This document shows positions 27,427 through 39,603 of a stretch of 64,000 nucleotides of DNA, in pieces. The notes beneath the pieces are model-generated. The model saw only the letters and a list, made by a program, of their open reading frames with translations, was not told the DNA's origin and did not search any database. The stretch is from Actinomyces sp. oral taxon 171 str. F0337 (lineage in GTDB: Bacteria > Actinomycetota > Actinomycetes > Actinomycetales > Actinomycetaceae): the NCBI RefSeq assembly GCF_005696555.1, contig NZ_CP040005.1, positions 1,302,001 through 1,366,000 on the forward strand, in the 5' to 3' direction. Every line of letters begins with the position of its first letter. Positions within the stretch are counted from its first letter, which is position 1. Made by a program: the position numbers and the translations under genes.

Positions 27427-28779
27427 GTGATGAACGAGCTCTCCGCCGCCCGTACGGACGCCCAGGCCCCCGCATGGCGCCACCTGCCCGCCCTCCAGCA
27501 GCCCGCCTATCCCGATGAGGCTGCGCTGGCCGACGTGGTGGCGGATCTGCGCCGTCGGCCCCCGCTCGTCTTCGCCGGAGAGGTCGACTCCCTGCGTGAG
27601 CTCATCGCCCAGGCCAGTGCCGGAGATGCCTTCGTCCTCATGGGTGGGGACTGCGCAGAGTCCTTCACCCACAACACGGCCGACAACATCCGCCTCAAGG
27701 TCCAGACCATCCTCCAGATGGCCGCGGTCCTCACCTATGGCGCCTCCACGCCCGTGGTCAAGATCGGCCGCATGGCCGGCCAGTACGCCAAGCCCCGCAG
27801 CTCGGACACCGAGACCCGCGGTGAGGTCACCCTGCCCGCCTTCCGCGGCGACTCCGTCAACGGCCACGAGTTCACCTCCGAGGCCCGCATCCCCGACCCC
27901 ACGCGCATGCTGGACGCCTACCTGCGCTCGGGCACCACCCTCAACCTCATCCGAGCCTTCACGATGGGTGGCTACGCGGACCTGCGCGAGGTCCACTCCT
28001 GGAACCGCGGTTTCACCGCCAACCCCGCCTACAAGCGCTTCGAGTCCTTCGCCGACGAGCTCGACCGGGCCATGCGGTTCATGGAGGCCGCCGGCGTCGA
28101 CTTCGAGGCCCTGCGTCAGGTCGACTTCTACGCGGCCCACGAGGCCCTCCTTCTGGAGTACGAGGATGCCATGATCCGCGAGGACTCCCGCACCGGGCGC
28201 CTCTACGACACCTCCGCCCACATGCTCTGGGTGGGGGAGCGCACCCGCGAGGCCGACGGCGCCCACGTCGCCATCCTCGCCGGCGTCCACAACCCCGTGG
28301 GCGTCAAGGTCGGCCCCTCCACGTCCCCCGACGACGTCACCCGGCTCATGGAGCGTCTCAACCCCGACGGTCTTCCCGGACGCCTGTCCCTCATCACCCG
28401 CATGGGCGCCGACCGCATCCGCGATGCCCTCCCGGCACTGGTGGAGGCGGTGCGAGCCGACGGGCGTCCCGTCACCTGGATCGCTGACCCCATGCACGGC
28501 AACACCATCACCTCGGACAACGGCTACAAGACCCGCCGCTTCGAGACGATCCTCGACGAGATCCGAGGCTTCTTCGAGGTGCACCGCTCCCTGGGCACCG
28601 CCCCGGGCGGCATCCACGTCGAGCTCACCGGCGACGACGTCACCGAGGTCCTCGGTGGGGGCGAGCACATCGACGAGGCCGGCCTGGCTGAGCACTACGA
28701 GACCCTCGTCGACCCGCGCCTCAATCACCAGCAGTCCCTCGAGGTCGCCTTCGAGATCGCCGAGATGCTCAAGGGCTGA
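27427..28779 (+). CDS. aroG: Class II DAHP synthase (first shikimate step)
   Basis: Joins phosphoenolpyruvate and erythrose-4-phosphate to start aromatic amino acid synthesis. This 450-residue plant/mycobacterial-type enzyme has FVLMGGDCAESF, VVKIGRMAGQYAKPRS, the RxxPxR-like EARIPDPTRML region, DTSAHMLWVGERTR, GVHNPVGVKVGPS, ITRMGADRIRD and WIADPMHGNT with the metal-binding His. Start is GTG 27427 or ATG 27430, just after the TATACT box. It is convergent with the PASTA kinase gene. The aroG, PASTA kinase and idsA cluster recalls Rv2178c-Rv2173 in M. tuberculosis. Confidence 0.95.
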   Translation: MMNELSAARTDAQAPAWRHLPALQQPAYPDEAALADVVADLRRRPPLVFAGEVDSLRELIAQASAGDAFVLMGGDCAESFTHNTADNIRLKVQTILQMAAVLTYGASTPVVKIGRMAGQYAKPRSSDTETRGEVTLPAFRGDSVNGHEFTSEARIPDPTRMLDAYLRSGTTLNLIRAFTMGGYADLREVHSWNRGFTANPAYKRFESFADELDRAMRFMEAAGVDFEALRQVDFYAAHEALLLEYEDAMIREDSRTGRLYDTSAHMLWVGERTREADGAHVAILAGVHNPVGVKVGPSTSPDDVTRLMERLNPDGLPGRLSLITRMGADRIRDALPALVEAVRADGRPVTWIADPMHGNTITSDNGYKTRRFETILDEIRGFFEVHRSLGTAPGGIHVELTGDDVTEVLGGGEHIDEAGLAEHYETLVDPRLNHQQSLEVAFEIAEMLKG

Positions 28780-28862
28780 AAACCTCCGCCGAGAACCCGC
28801 CCGCGCTGCGGGGGCCGGCGAAACGTGGCCCGGTCCGCCTCGGCGGAACCGGACCACAGCCG

Positions 28863-30890
28863 TCAGAAGATGTTGATGGTGACCCTGGAGTCCGGCTTGA
28901 CGCTGGAGCCCGGTGCGGGGTCGGTGGAACGCACCGTCCCGAAGGGGCCTCCCAGGCGCTTGTTGACCTCCACCTTCAGCCCGGCCTCCTCGAGGATCTT
29001 CTTGGCCTCATCCTGGCTCTTGCCGGTCACGTCGGGGATCGTCACCTTCTCCGGCCCCTTGGAGACGGTCAGGTCCACCGAGTCGCCCTTGTAGTAGCCC
29101 GACGCCCCGGCGATGGGGGAGGAGGAGATGACGTTCCCCTTGGCCACGGAGTCGGAGTAGCCCTTGCCGACCTTGCCCTTCTTCAGGCCGGCGTCCTCCA
29201 GCGCCTTCTTGGCCTCGTCCTCGCTCAGACCGGTCACGTCGGGGATCGTGGCCGGCTCCTTGCCCTTGGAGACGACGAGCGCGACCTTCTCAGTGTGTTT
29301 GATGACCTTGCCGGCCTTGGGGTCGGAGGAGATGACTTTGCCCGAGTCAACGCTGGCGGAGTACTCCTCGGTGACGTCCCCCGGGGTCAGGCCGGCGGCC
29401 TTGATCGCGGCCGTGGCCTGGTCCTTGGTCTTCCCGACGACGTCGGGAACGGTCTTGGTCTCCACGCCTCGGGAGACAGCGGTGGTGACGACCTGGCCGA
29501 GTCCCACCTTCTGTCCCGCCTTCGGGCGGCAGGAGACAATGCTGCCGGCCGGTACCGTGTCGGAGTAGACGCGCTCGGGCGTACCCCAGTCGAGCCCCTG
29601 CTTCTCCAGGGCGAGCTGCGCCTGGTCCTCAGACATGCCGACAATGTCGGGTACGGCAACTCTCCTGCCCGGACCGGCCGTCAGGTACCAGGTTGCGCTC
29701 GCCCCGGTCCCGGCCATGGCCAGCAGCCCGATGATGACGGCGCGACGGCGACTGAGGCCGCCGGTGCCCTTCCTCCGGGTGGGGACGGTGGTGGTCTTCT
29801 GGGCATCGGCCGCCACGGCCTTGCGCGAGAGCGCACGTGTTCTCCCCTTGGAGTCCGGGCCGATGGAACCGATAGGAAGGGAGACGGTGCGCATACCGGC
29901 GTGCGACGAGGAGTCCTCAGCTGAGGAGTCGTCGGCATCGTCCTGGGACTCGTCACCGATGGCGGAGCGTGCGGCCTGGGCGTTGGCCGTCATGACCTCC
30001 TGGGTGCGGATTGAGCCGGTTCCGCCTCCGCGGCGCACGGAGAGCTCGGAGTCGGTGAGCTCGTCGACGACGTTCCGCAGCAGCGCCAGTGCCTCGTCGG
30101 CGTCGGCCGGGCGCTCCTGCGGCTCACGGCGCGTCATGGTGGCCACGAGCTCATCGACGTCGGCCGGCATCTCGGGCACCAGCTTGGAGGGCAGGGGCAC
30201 GTCCTCGTGGACATTGCGGAAGGCGATCTGGATGGGGGAGTCCGCGGTGAAGGGCTGCTCGCCGGTGAGGAGCTCGTAGAGGACCACTCCGGCGGAGAAG
30301 ACGTCGGCGCGAGAGGTGGACTCCCCGGAGGTGATGAGCTCGGGCGCCAGGTAGGCGACCGTGCCCAGCACGTTGCCCGTCGTTGTCTGCGTCACCTCCG
30401 TGACCGCTCGGGCCAGGCCGAAGTCGGCAACCTTGGCCACAGAGCCGTCCGAGGGCAGCAGGACGTTCTCCGGCTTGATGTCGCGGTGGACCAGGCCGGC
30501 CCGATGGGCGGCGCCGAGCGGGCGCAGCAGCTGGGCCACCAGGCCCAGGGCCTCCTTGACCGACAACGGTCCTGCTGCGATGAGGTCGCGCAGCGTGGGC
30601 CCCTCGACATACTCCATGACGAGGTAGGCCACCCCGTCGAGGCTGCCCTGGTCGAAGACTGCCACCACGCCGGGGTTGGACAGGCGTGCCGCGGCCCGGG
30701 CCTCACGGCGGAAGCGCGAGACGAAGTCGGGGGAGTCGGCCAGGTGGGCGTGCATGAGCTTGAGCGCCACGGTCCGGTCCAGGCGACGGTCATGGGCGCG
30801 GTAGACGGTGGCCATCCCGCCGCGCGCAAGGCGATCGACGATCTCGTAGCGAGAGTCGACCAGCCGACCAATGAGGGGATCTGTGACCAC
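28863..30890 (-). CDS. pknL: Serine/threonine kinase with PASTA domains (PknL-like)
   Basis: Membrane receptor kinase of 675 residues. The kinase domain (about 5-275) has LARGGMATVYRAHD, VALKLM (catalytic Lys), HRDIKPENVLL, KVADFGLAR and GTVAYLAPELI. A disordered linker with Ser/Asp clusters (about 290-395) follows, then one membrane segment (AVIIGLLAMAGTGASATWYL) and four PASTA repeats (AVPDIVGMS, TVPDVVGKT, TIPDVTGLS, TIPDVTGKS) outside the cell. PASTA domains sense peptidoglycan fragments. The neighbours aroG and idsA match the pknL locus of mycobacteria; mycobacterial PknL lacks PASTA, while corynebacterial PknL has it. I chose the GTG at 30890, seven bases after TAGAAT, giving VVTDPLIGRLVDSRYEIV. 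Confidence 0.92.
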   Translation of the reverse strand: MVTDPLIGRLVDSRYEIVDRLARGGMATVYRAHDRRLDRTVALKLMHAHLADSPDFVSRFRREARAAARLSNPGVVAVFDQGSLDGVAYLVMEYVEGPTLRDLIAAGPLSVKEALGLVAQLLRPLGAAHRAGLVHRDIKPENVLLPSDGSVAKVADFGLARAVTEVTQTTTGNVLGTVAYLAPELITSGESTSRADVFSAGVVLYELLTGEQPFTADSPIQIAFRNVHEDVPLPSKLVPEMPADVDELVATMTRREPQERPADADEALALLRNVVDELTDSELSVRRGGGTGSIRTQEVMTANAQAARSAIGDESQDDADDSSAEDSSSHAGMRTVSLPIGSIGPDSKGRTRALSRKAVAADAQKTTTVPTRRKGTGGLSRRRAVIIGLLAMAGTGASATWYLTAGPGRRVAVPDIVGMSEDQAQLALEKQGLDWGTPERVYSDTVPAGSIVSCRPKAGQKVGLGQVVTTAVSRGVETKTVPDVVGKTKDQATAAIKAAGLTPGDVTEEYSASVDSGKVISSDPKAGKVIKHTEKVALVVSKGKEPATIPDVTGLSEDEAKKALEDAGLKKGKVGKGYSDSVAKGNVISSSPIAGASGYYKGDSVDLTVSKGPEKVTIPDVTGKSQDEAKKILEEAGLKVEVNKRLGGPFGTVRSTDPAPGSSVKPDSRVTINIF

Positions 30891-30897
30891 GGGCGCG

Positions 30898-30903
30898 ATT
30901 CTA
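30898..30903 (-). promoter_or_regulatory. -10 box TAGAAT of the PASTA kinase gene
   Basis: Minus-strand TAGAAT ends seven bases before the GTG at 30890. It supports a leaderless start 14 codons inside the longest open frame. Confidence 0.55.
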
Positions 30904-30999
30904 CGATGCCGGTAGTGAGGTGACAGCCGCACGCCGGATCAGGCGCGTAGTCGGGTAGTACTGCCCACCCGGTGGGCTGTCCTCGTTTCCTCTGCCGGA

Positions 31000-32160
31000 T
31001 CAGGAGACTCGGTGTGTCAGCAGGTCCGCCAGGACCGTCAGGTCCTCCAGGGATGCGGTGCTCACCACGCCCTCGCTCCGGAGCTGTTCCAGCGCCCGGC
31101 TTCCGGCATTGCGGTGCGTGGTGATGATCTCCTCGTGCGCGGCGCGCGCACCGCAGTCCTCGATGAGAGCGGCGACCTCACCGATCTGCTCCGGCGTGGC
31201 CTCGGGATTGGCCAGGACGCTGCCGAGCAGCCGCCGGCCTGCGTCGCCGCAGCGCCCCCAGGTCAGGGCCAGCAGCACCGTGCGCTTGCCCTCGCGCAGG
31301 TCGTCTCCGGCCGGCTTTCCAGTCGCCTGCGGCGAGCCGAAGACGCCCAGCTCGTCGTCGCGCAGCTGGAAGGCGATACCGACGTCCTCTCCGAAGGCGG
31401 CCAGGTGCTCGGCGGTGGGCCCGCTCGGGTCCAGGCCGGCTAAGAGGGCGCCGATGAGCAGCGGGTGGCGCACCGAGTACCGGGCCGCCTTGTGACGCAC
31501 GACCGACAGGGCGTCGTCGTGCATGCGCCTGGCCGCGGCGCCCGGCTCCCGGTCCCACGGCAGGGGCAGGTTCTCGCTGCGCACATCGAGGAACTGGCCC
31601 AGGGCCACCTCGGTGGTCATGGCGTCGAAGGCCGTCCGGGCGTACTGGACCGTTCTGCTTCCGGTCTCACAGGAGACGCGCGACTGCGACAGCGCACTCA
31701 TCTCCTCGCCGGCCAGGGACAGCAGGAGATCGCCGAGCAGGATGGCGCCATTGGCCCCGAAGGTCTGCGGGCGTCCCAGCCAGCCTCGGGCCTCATGGTC
31801 CCGGGTGAAGGCGCGGTGCGCCGCGGGCATACCCCGCCGAGTGTCGGCGCCGTCCATGAGATCGTCGTGAACCAGGGCGCTGGCCTGGTAGAGCTCCAGC
31901 GCCGCACCCAGATGGACGGCGTCGGAACCCGTCAGGCACTCGGCTCGCTGCTCCGGGGCGCTCAGGATCGCGCAGCCGATGGCTCCCAGGACGGCCCTCA
32001 TGCGCTTGCCCCCGCTCAGGACGCTGCTGGCGGCCCCGAGCAGCTCCGGCGCGGCCTGTCCCAGGTCCTCCCAACGCCGGCGGCAGTCCTCCAGGACCTC
32101 TGTCAGACGGTGCTCGACGGCGGGACGGATACGGCCCAGGGCCGCAGGCAGCGCACTCAT
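31000..32160 (-). CDS. idsA: Polyprenyl (geranylgeranyl) diphosphate synthase
   Basis: Condenses isopentenyl units into a C15-C20 or longer prenyl diphosphate for quinone and lipid-carrier synthesis. The 386-residue protein has LSGGKRMRAVLGAIG, the first Asp-rich motif in LVHDDLMDGADTRRG, and the second as QLRDDELGVFG followed by ATGKPAGDDLREGKRT, the form usual in actinobacterial IdsA. Product length cannot be told from sequence. The ATG at 32160 lies seven bases after TACCCT. The promoter region is divergent from the sigma factor gene, about 225 bases away. Confidence 0.92.
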   Translation of the reverse strand: MSALPAALGRIRPAVEHRLTEVLEDCRRRWEDLGQAAPELLGAASSVLSGGKRMRAVLGAIGCAILSAPEQRAECLTGSDAVHLGAALELYQASALVHDDLMDGADTRRGMPAAHRAFTRDHEARGWLGRPQTFGANGAILLGDLLLSLAGEEMSALSQSRVSCETGSRTVQYARTAFDAMTTEVALGQFLDVRSENLPLPWDREPGAAARRMHDDALSVVRHKAARYSVRHPLLIGALLAGLDPSGPTAEHLAAFGEDVGIAFQLRDDELGVFGSPQATGKPAGDDLREGKRTVLLALTWGRCGDAGRRLLGSVLANPEATPEQIGEVAALIEDCGARAAHEEIITTHRNAGSRALEQLRSEGVVSTASLEDLTVLADLLTHRVS

Positions 32161-32167
32161 GACCGCC

Positions 32168-32173
32168 AGGGTA
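32168..32173 (-). promoter_or_regulatory. -10 box TACCCT of idsA
   Basis: Minus-strand TACCCT is followed by seven bases and the idsA ATG, a leaderless-type layout. Confidence 0.5.
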
Positions 32174-32289
32174 GACCCAGGGCAGACGTCAGGAGGGGCG
32201 GTGACTCTTCCGGCAGTGGTTTTGCCGCAGCGCGACGCCGACTGCGAACAAGATGAGGTCGCACTAAGTCATCGGTGCGGAGATCCTGG

Positions 32290-32315
32290 GGAATAAACGC
32301 TACAATTCTGGGGTT
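32290..32315 (+). promoter_or_regulatory. Promoter region of sigA with a SigR/SigH-like element
   Basis: GGAAT (32290-32294) and GTT (32313-32315) are separated by 18 bases, the consensus spacing of SigR/SigH-type thiol-stress promoters. A strong TACAAT -10 box (32301-32306) lies within the same stretch. Either or both could drive sigA. SigR control of the principal sigma gene is known in Streptomyces (hrdB), so this is plausible. Confidence 0.4.
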
Positions 32316-32385
32316 GCCTGCTGTGCCGGATCGGGTTCCCATACCCCGTCACCGGCTGTCCGCCCGCCCACGCGAAAGGAACTCC

Positions 32386-34014
<1,629 letters not shown>

Positions 34015-34052
34015 GTGGACTCACCGGGCGAAGGAGCGTCCGGCTCACACGT

Positions 34053-34108
34053 GTCAACAACGGTGTCGGCCCCGGAACCGCATGGGTTCCGGGGCCGACG
34101 CCGTTGAC
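34053..34108. terminator. Bidirectional hairpin after sigA
   Basis: The core is a perfect 15-bp stem (34065-34079 and 34085-34099), extended by GTCAAC-GTTGAC pairing at the outside. It separates sigA from the convergent lipoprotein gene. Confidence 0.75.
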
Positions 34109-34163
34109 ATGAGTGACGCGGCCGGGCAGAAGGTCGTGGTGCCCGCCCGGTCTGGCCCTGACG

Positions 34164-34574
34164 TCAGCCGGTGACGACCTTGGCGCCGGTGGTCTTCTTG
34201 GCGGCGTCGAGGGTCCCCAGCTCGGTGACGCCGGCGAAGCCGGCGTTGCGCATGACGGCGCTGGCCATCTTGGGCTGGTCGGCGGAGCCGTAGAGCTGGT
34301 ACTGGGAGCTGCGGTCCAGGCTCGAGATCTGGCTGGAGAAATCACCCGAGGAGAAGTCGTGGTTAACGGCACCCTCCAGGTGCCCCTTCTTGAAATCCTC
34401 GGCCGAACGCAGGTCGATGATAACGACGGGGCCGGTGGCCTTCGCGTCCGCCGGGGCGGTGTGTGCTGAGGGGGAGGCGCTGGAGCCGGTGGATCCGGAG
34501 CATCCGGAAAGCGCTAGCGCGCCGCAGAAGACGAGCAGGGCAGAGGCGGTCATGACGCGGAGGGGGCGTTTCAC
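34164..34574 (-). CDS. Rhodanese-like lipoprotein lacking the catalytic cysteine
   Basis: A 136-residue secreted lipoprotein. The signal peptide (PLRVMTASALLVFCGALALSGC) ends in lipobox LSGC, followed by a Ser-rich spacer. The rhodanese fold is shown by VVIIDLRSAEDFKKGHLEGAVNHDF (cut here only for naming: IDLRSAEDF and GHLEGAVN). The loop that normally carries the sulfur-binding Cys (pattern VYCxxGxRS) reads QLYGSADQPKMAS, so Cys is replaced by Gly. It is therefore probably a binding or structural protein, not a sulfurtransferase. The GTG start at 34574 has AGGAA upstream. Confidence 0.8.
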   Translation of the reverse strand: MKRPLRVMTASALLVFCGALALSGCSGSTGSSASPSAHTAPADAKATGPVVIIDLRSAEDFKKGHLEGAVNHDFSSGDFSSQISSLDRSSQYQLYGSADQPKMASAVMRNAGFAGVTELGTLDAAKKTTGAKVVTG

Positions 34575-34750
34575 AGACAGTTCCTTTGGGGTATCACGCG
34601 GCTTCGTCGAGCCTGGATGAGGGGCAGAATGCTTCAATCAGCGTAAGGCTCTGTGCCGGGGGACTCGGGGCGGGAACAGGAGCAGGGCCTCAGGAACGAG
34701 GATATGCGGCATCCGGTAGAAAAGGGCTGTGATACTCAGTGAACCGCAGT

Positions 34751-34780
34751 GCCGACGTCAGTGAAAAAGTCCACGTCGGC
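34751..34780 (-). terminator. Hairpin after the DUF7455 gene
   Basis: GCCGACGT (34751-34758) and ACGTCGGC (34773-34780) pair around a 14-base loop, just beyond the minus-strand gene that ends at 34798. Confidence 0.5.
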
Positions 34781-34797
34781 CGGGGCTGCCGGCGGCA

Positions 34798-35061
34798 TCA
34801 GCTGCCGGCGGTCAGGCTCGCGGTCTCGTCCTGGAACAGCAGGGCGACCTCCTTGAGGTTCTCTCCGTGCTTGCGGGCGTGGTGGCCGCAGAAGAAGAGC
34901 TCGCCGGTCAGCATGACGACTCGGACATAGGCCTGCGCGTCGCAGACGTCGCAGCGGTCGGCGGTGGTCAGCGGGCGCTCGGCGGAGTCGGCGGCAGGGG
35001 TGGTCTGCTCGTCCAGGGGGGTCACCGCCTGGGTGGCGGTCGAGGTTCCGGTTGTGCTCAT
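34798..35061 (-). CDS. Small zinc-ribbon-like protein (DUF7455)
   Basis: An 87-residue protein with the pattern LTTADRCDVCDAQAYVRV followed by GELFFCGHHARKH: C-x2-C and C-x-H-H, which suggests one bound zinc. This short family is often encoded next to the primary sigma gene in Actinobacteria, as here; its function is not known to me. The first 35 residues are Thr/Ala-rich and probably disordered. ATG 35061 is preferred; an ATG three codons upstream (35070) is also possible. The open frame continues much further upstream without coding character. Confidence 0.85.
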   Translation of the reverse strand: MSTTGTSTATQAVTPLDEQTTPAADSAERPLTTADRCDVCDAQAYVRVVMLTGELFFCGHHARKHGENLKEVALLFQDETASLTAGS

Positions 35062-35207
35062 GGAACGCATTGCATCATGACGCAGCCGCTCCCACCCGTC
35101 CGAGACGGCCGTTTCCGCCTGAGGCGCACGCGCTTTCGCCCACGGCGCACCCCTGCCATGGGGCACGTCACCGTGAAGTCGACCGATCGGGTGAATGCTG
35201 GAAGGCG

Positions 35208-35233
35208 GTAGCGGCGAGTCGTAGCGGCGAGTC
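35208..35233 (+). repeat. Tandem duplication of 13 bases
   Basis: GTAGCGGCGAGTC occurs twice in direct succession (35208-35220, 35221-35233), 30 bases before the start of the next gene. It looks like a recent slippage event. Confidence 0.8.
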
Positions 35234-35264
35234 AATGCGCAGGAATCGGGAGGGGACACGCAGG

Positions 35265-36041
35265 ATGTCGGTGGTGCAGGAGTTCCGCGATCGTGAGATC
35301 GCACGCCTGGAGCGCTCGGGCTGGGTGACCAACAAGGCCCTTCGCCGGCGGCTGGAGGCGGTGGGGTTGCGGCCGCCCGCCGAGGTCGTCGCCCAGTGCC
35401 TGGATGAGGGCACGGGAATCGGAGGTGAGGTCGGTGCTCGCTGGGCGCGGGCCGAGCGCGCGGTGGCCCGTTTAAGGGAGTGCTTCGCCCCCTTCCGTTT
35501 CTCCGACGACGTCGACTACGGGCTCCTGGCCATCCCGACCGTCGACCGGCTCGACACCCGCGGCGCCATGGACCTCCGCGTCCGCCGCGGTCAGCAGCCC
35601 GATCTGATCGACGACCTCGTCGACCCGGCCCTGGGGGAGGGGGCTGACCTCGCCGCCTCCACCGGCACTGCCGGGACCACCCTGGGCAAGGACGGCTGGA
35701 TGGTGGTGGCCGGCGTCGTCGGCCTGTACGGAATCTCGGCGGGGAGCCATGAGGACGTCACCGCCGCTCCCGCGGAGCTCTTCGAAGTCGACGGCGTCGA
35801 TACCCGAGCCCTCATGACCCGTCAGATCTGGGGAGCCCGCCTCCTGCAGTGCCCGCCCGGACTCGTCCCCGATTCCGACTACGCCGAGCGGTGGACCTTC
35901 ACGCTCTTCCCCGCCGAGGGGCTGGTCGATGGGCGGGCCGTCTCCGGCACCGTGCTCAAGAAGCGCGTACGCTTCCGGCTGGGCAAGGCGAACCGAGGGA
36001 TCGGCAGCGCGCGGGTGAGCCCCGCCCTCCCGCTTGAATAG
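35265..36041 (+). CDS. Hypothetical protein
   Basis: I do not recognise this 258-residue soluble protein. It begins MSVVQEFRDREIARLERSGWV with a basic helical N-terminus (about 1-50) that could bind nucleic acid. Asp/Gly-rich segments follow, and the end is basic (KKRVRFRLGKANRG). No signal peptide or membrane segment is visible. Codon use is like its neighbours. The ATG at 35265 has GGGAGGGG upstream; an in-frame ATG ten codons earlier (35235) would add RRNREGTRR. It lies between the DUF7455 gene (divergent) and parE. Confidence 0.7.
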   Translation: MSVVQEFRDREIARLERSGWVTNKALRRRLEAVGLRPPAEVVAQCLDEGTGIGGEVGARWARAERAVARLRECFAPFRFSDDVDYGLLAIPTVDRLDTRGAMDLRVRRGQQPDLIDDLVDPALGEGADLAASTGTAGTTLGKDGWMVVAGVVGLYGISAGSHEDVTAAPAELFEVDGVDTRALMTRQIWGARLLQCPPGLVPDSDYAERWTFTLFPAEGLVDGRAVSGTVLKKRVRFRLGKANRGIGSARVSPALPLE

Positions 36042-36132
36042 AGGTCCCAAGGGCCCCGGACATCGGCTGCATGACGTTTGACGCCACACGCCTGCCGCGG
36101 CGGGGCACAAGGCGCCGACGGCGCTGATCGGC

Positions 36133-36138
36133 TAGATT
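36133..36138 (+). promoter_or_regulatory. -10 box TAGATT of parE
   Basis: TAGATT is followed by six bases and the GTG at 36145, suggesting a leaderless start. Confidence 0.55.
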
Positions 36139-36144
36139 CCCAGC

Positions 36145-38397
<2,253 letters not shown>

Positions 38398-38525
38398 CCA
38401 ACGCGCCAGGTATCGGCCGCTCCTTCAGGTAGTGTCAGTAACCTTCGTGTCACGGCCCGCCAGAGGTCGAGGCGCGCTGTTCGCTGACTGATCGTCATTC
38501 TTCGTCCTCATGAGGGAGGTGCGCT

Positions 38526-39578
38526 TTGGCACCCGGTTACGGTACCCGCCGGGCGGGATCCTCGCCGTGGCCCATTCTGCGCGCGGGGCCCCGCTCGTCC
38601 TTGTCGCGGGAGCTGGCCTGGCGGCCTCTGGGCCCGGAGGACAACCACGAGCTGGCCGCGCTCATCGCCCGGGCCGAGGAGGTTGACAACCCTCCCTACC
38701 GCACCAGTGAGCAGGAGACGGCTGAGTACTTCCTTGACCCCACCTACTCCGGGGTCGCCGGCCGCGACGTTGACGGTGTCATGCGGGCCTTCGGCCTGGT
38801 GCGGCTGCGTCCGGCCGGCGAGATCTACGCCTCCATGACCGGCACCGTTGATCCTGCCATGCGTAAGCGCGGCATCGGACGCGCCCTTCTGCACTGGCAG
38901 GCCGAGCGGGCCCGCCATCTCGTAGGTGCTGAACGGGCCGGCTCCGTGCCGGGAAGGGAATCGACCCAGGTCCCCGCCCATGTGGTCACCACCGTCCTGG
39001 AGGACGACAAGCGCATGCAGGGGCATCTTACGGACATGGGGTTTAAGCCGATGCGCTGGTACCGGGAGGTGCGCCGTTTCCTCGGTGACGAGATCCCCGA
39101 GGTGGACCTGGACGGCTTCATCACCATCGACCCGTGGACGCCCGAGATCGACGACGACGTCCGCCGTGCCTACAACCAGGCCATGGCCGAGACCTGGGAG
39201 ACGGAGAACGTCACTCCTGAGGACTGGACCGCGGGCAGTGCCTACTTCGCCCCCCAGTGGAGCTTCGTGGCCATGGACCGATCCGGGGACCGGGCCCGCG
39301 TTGCCGGTTACCTGCGTTCGGGCCGCTATGAGCAGGACTGGGAGGCCCTGGGCTGGCGCGAGGGCTATACCGACGTGCTTGGGGTCCTGAGCGACTACCG
39401 CCATCGCCGGATCGGGCCCGCGCTGCTGGTGGCCGCCATGCGCGCCTACGCCGCCGACGGCATGGAGTATGCCGCCGCCGGTGTCGACACCGACAACCCC
39501 AGCGGCGCCGTGGACCTGTACGAGTCCCTGGGCTACGTGCCCACCCGCGGCACCATCCTCTACGCCCTCGACGTCTGA
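38526..39578 (+). CDS. Tandem GNAT acetyltransferase (MshD-like)
   Basis: A 350-residue protein with two GNAT folds. The N-terminal half contains GTVDPAMRKRGIGRALLHW (acetyl-CoA loop R-x-x-G-I-G). The C-terminal half contains GVLSDYRHRRIGPALLVAAM and ends AAAGVDTDNPSGAVDLYESLGY. Two-domain GNATs of this kind include mycothiol synthase MshD, but other members have different substrates, so the function is not fixed. The start is TTG at 38526, well supported by GGGAGGT five bases upstream. It may be co-transcribed with parE. Confidence 0.85.
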   Translation: MAPGYGTRRAGSSPWPILRAGPRSSLSRELAWRPLGPEDNHELAALIARAEEVDNPPYRTSEQETAEYFLDPTYSGVAGRDVDGVMRAFGLVRLRPAGEIYASMTGTVDPAMRKRGIGRALLHWQAERARHLVGAERAGSVPGRESTQVPAHVVTTVLEDDKRMQGHLTDMGFKPMRWYREVRRFLGDEIPEVDLDGFITIDPWTPEIDDDVRRAYNQAMAETWETENVTPEDWTAGSAYFAPQWSFVAMDRSGDRARVAGYLRSGRYEQDWEALGWREGYTDVLGVLSDYRHRRIGPALLVAAMRAYAADGMEYAAAGVDTDNPSGAVDLYESLGYVPTRGTILYALDV

Positions 39579-39603
39579 GCGGGGTACTTTCCGCTCGGGC
39601 GGT

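Noticed and set aside
26161..27430. Integrase, insertion sequence or attachment-site repeats around the abiF island
   Set aside because: No transposase-like frame, target duplication or tRNA end is visible at either border. Base composition is the only sign of transfer.
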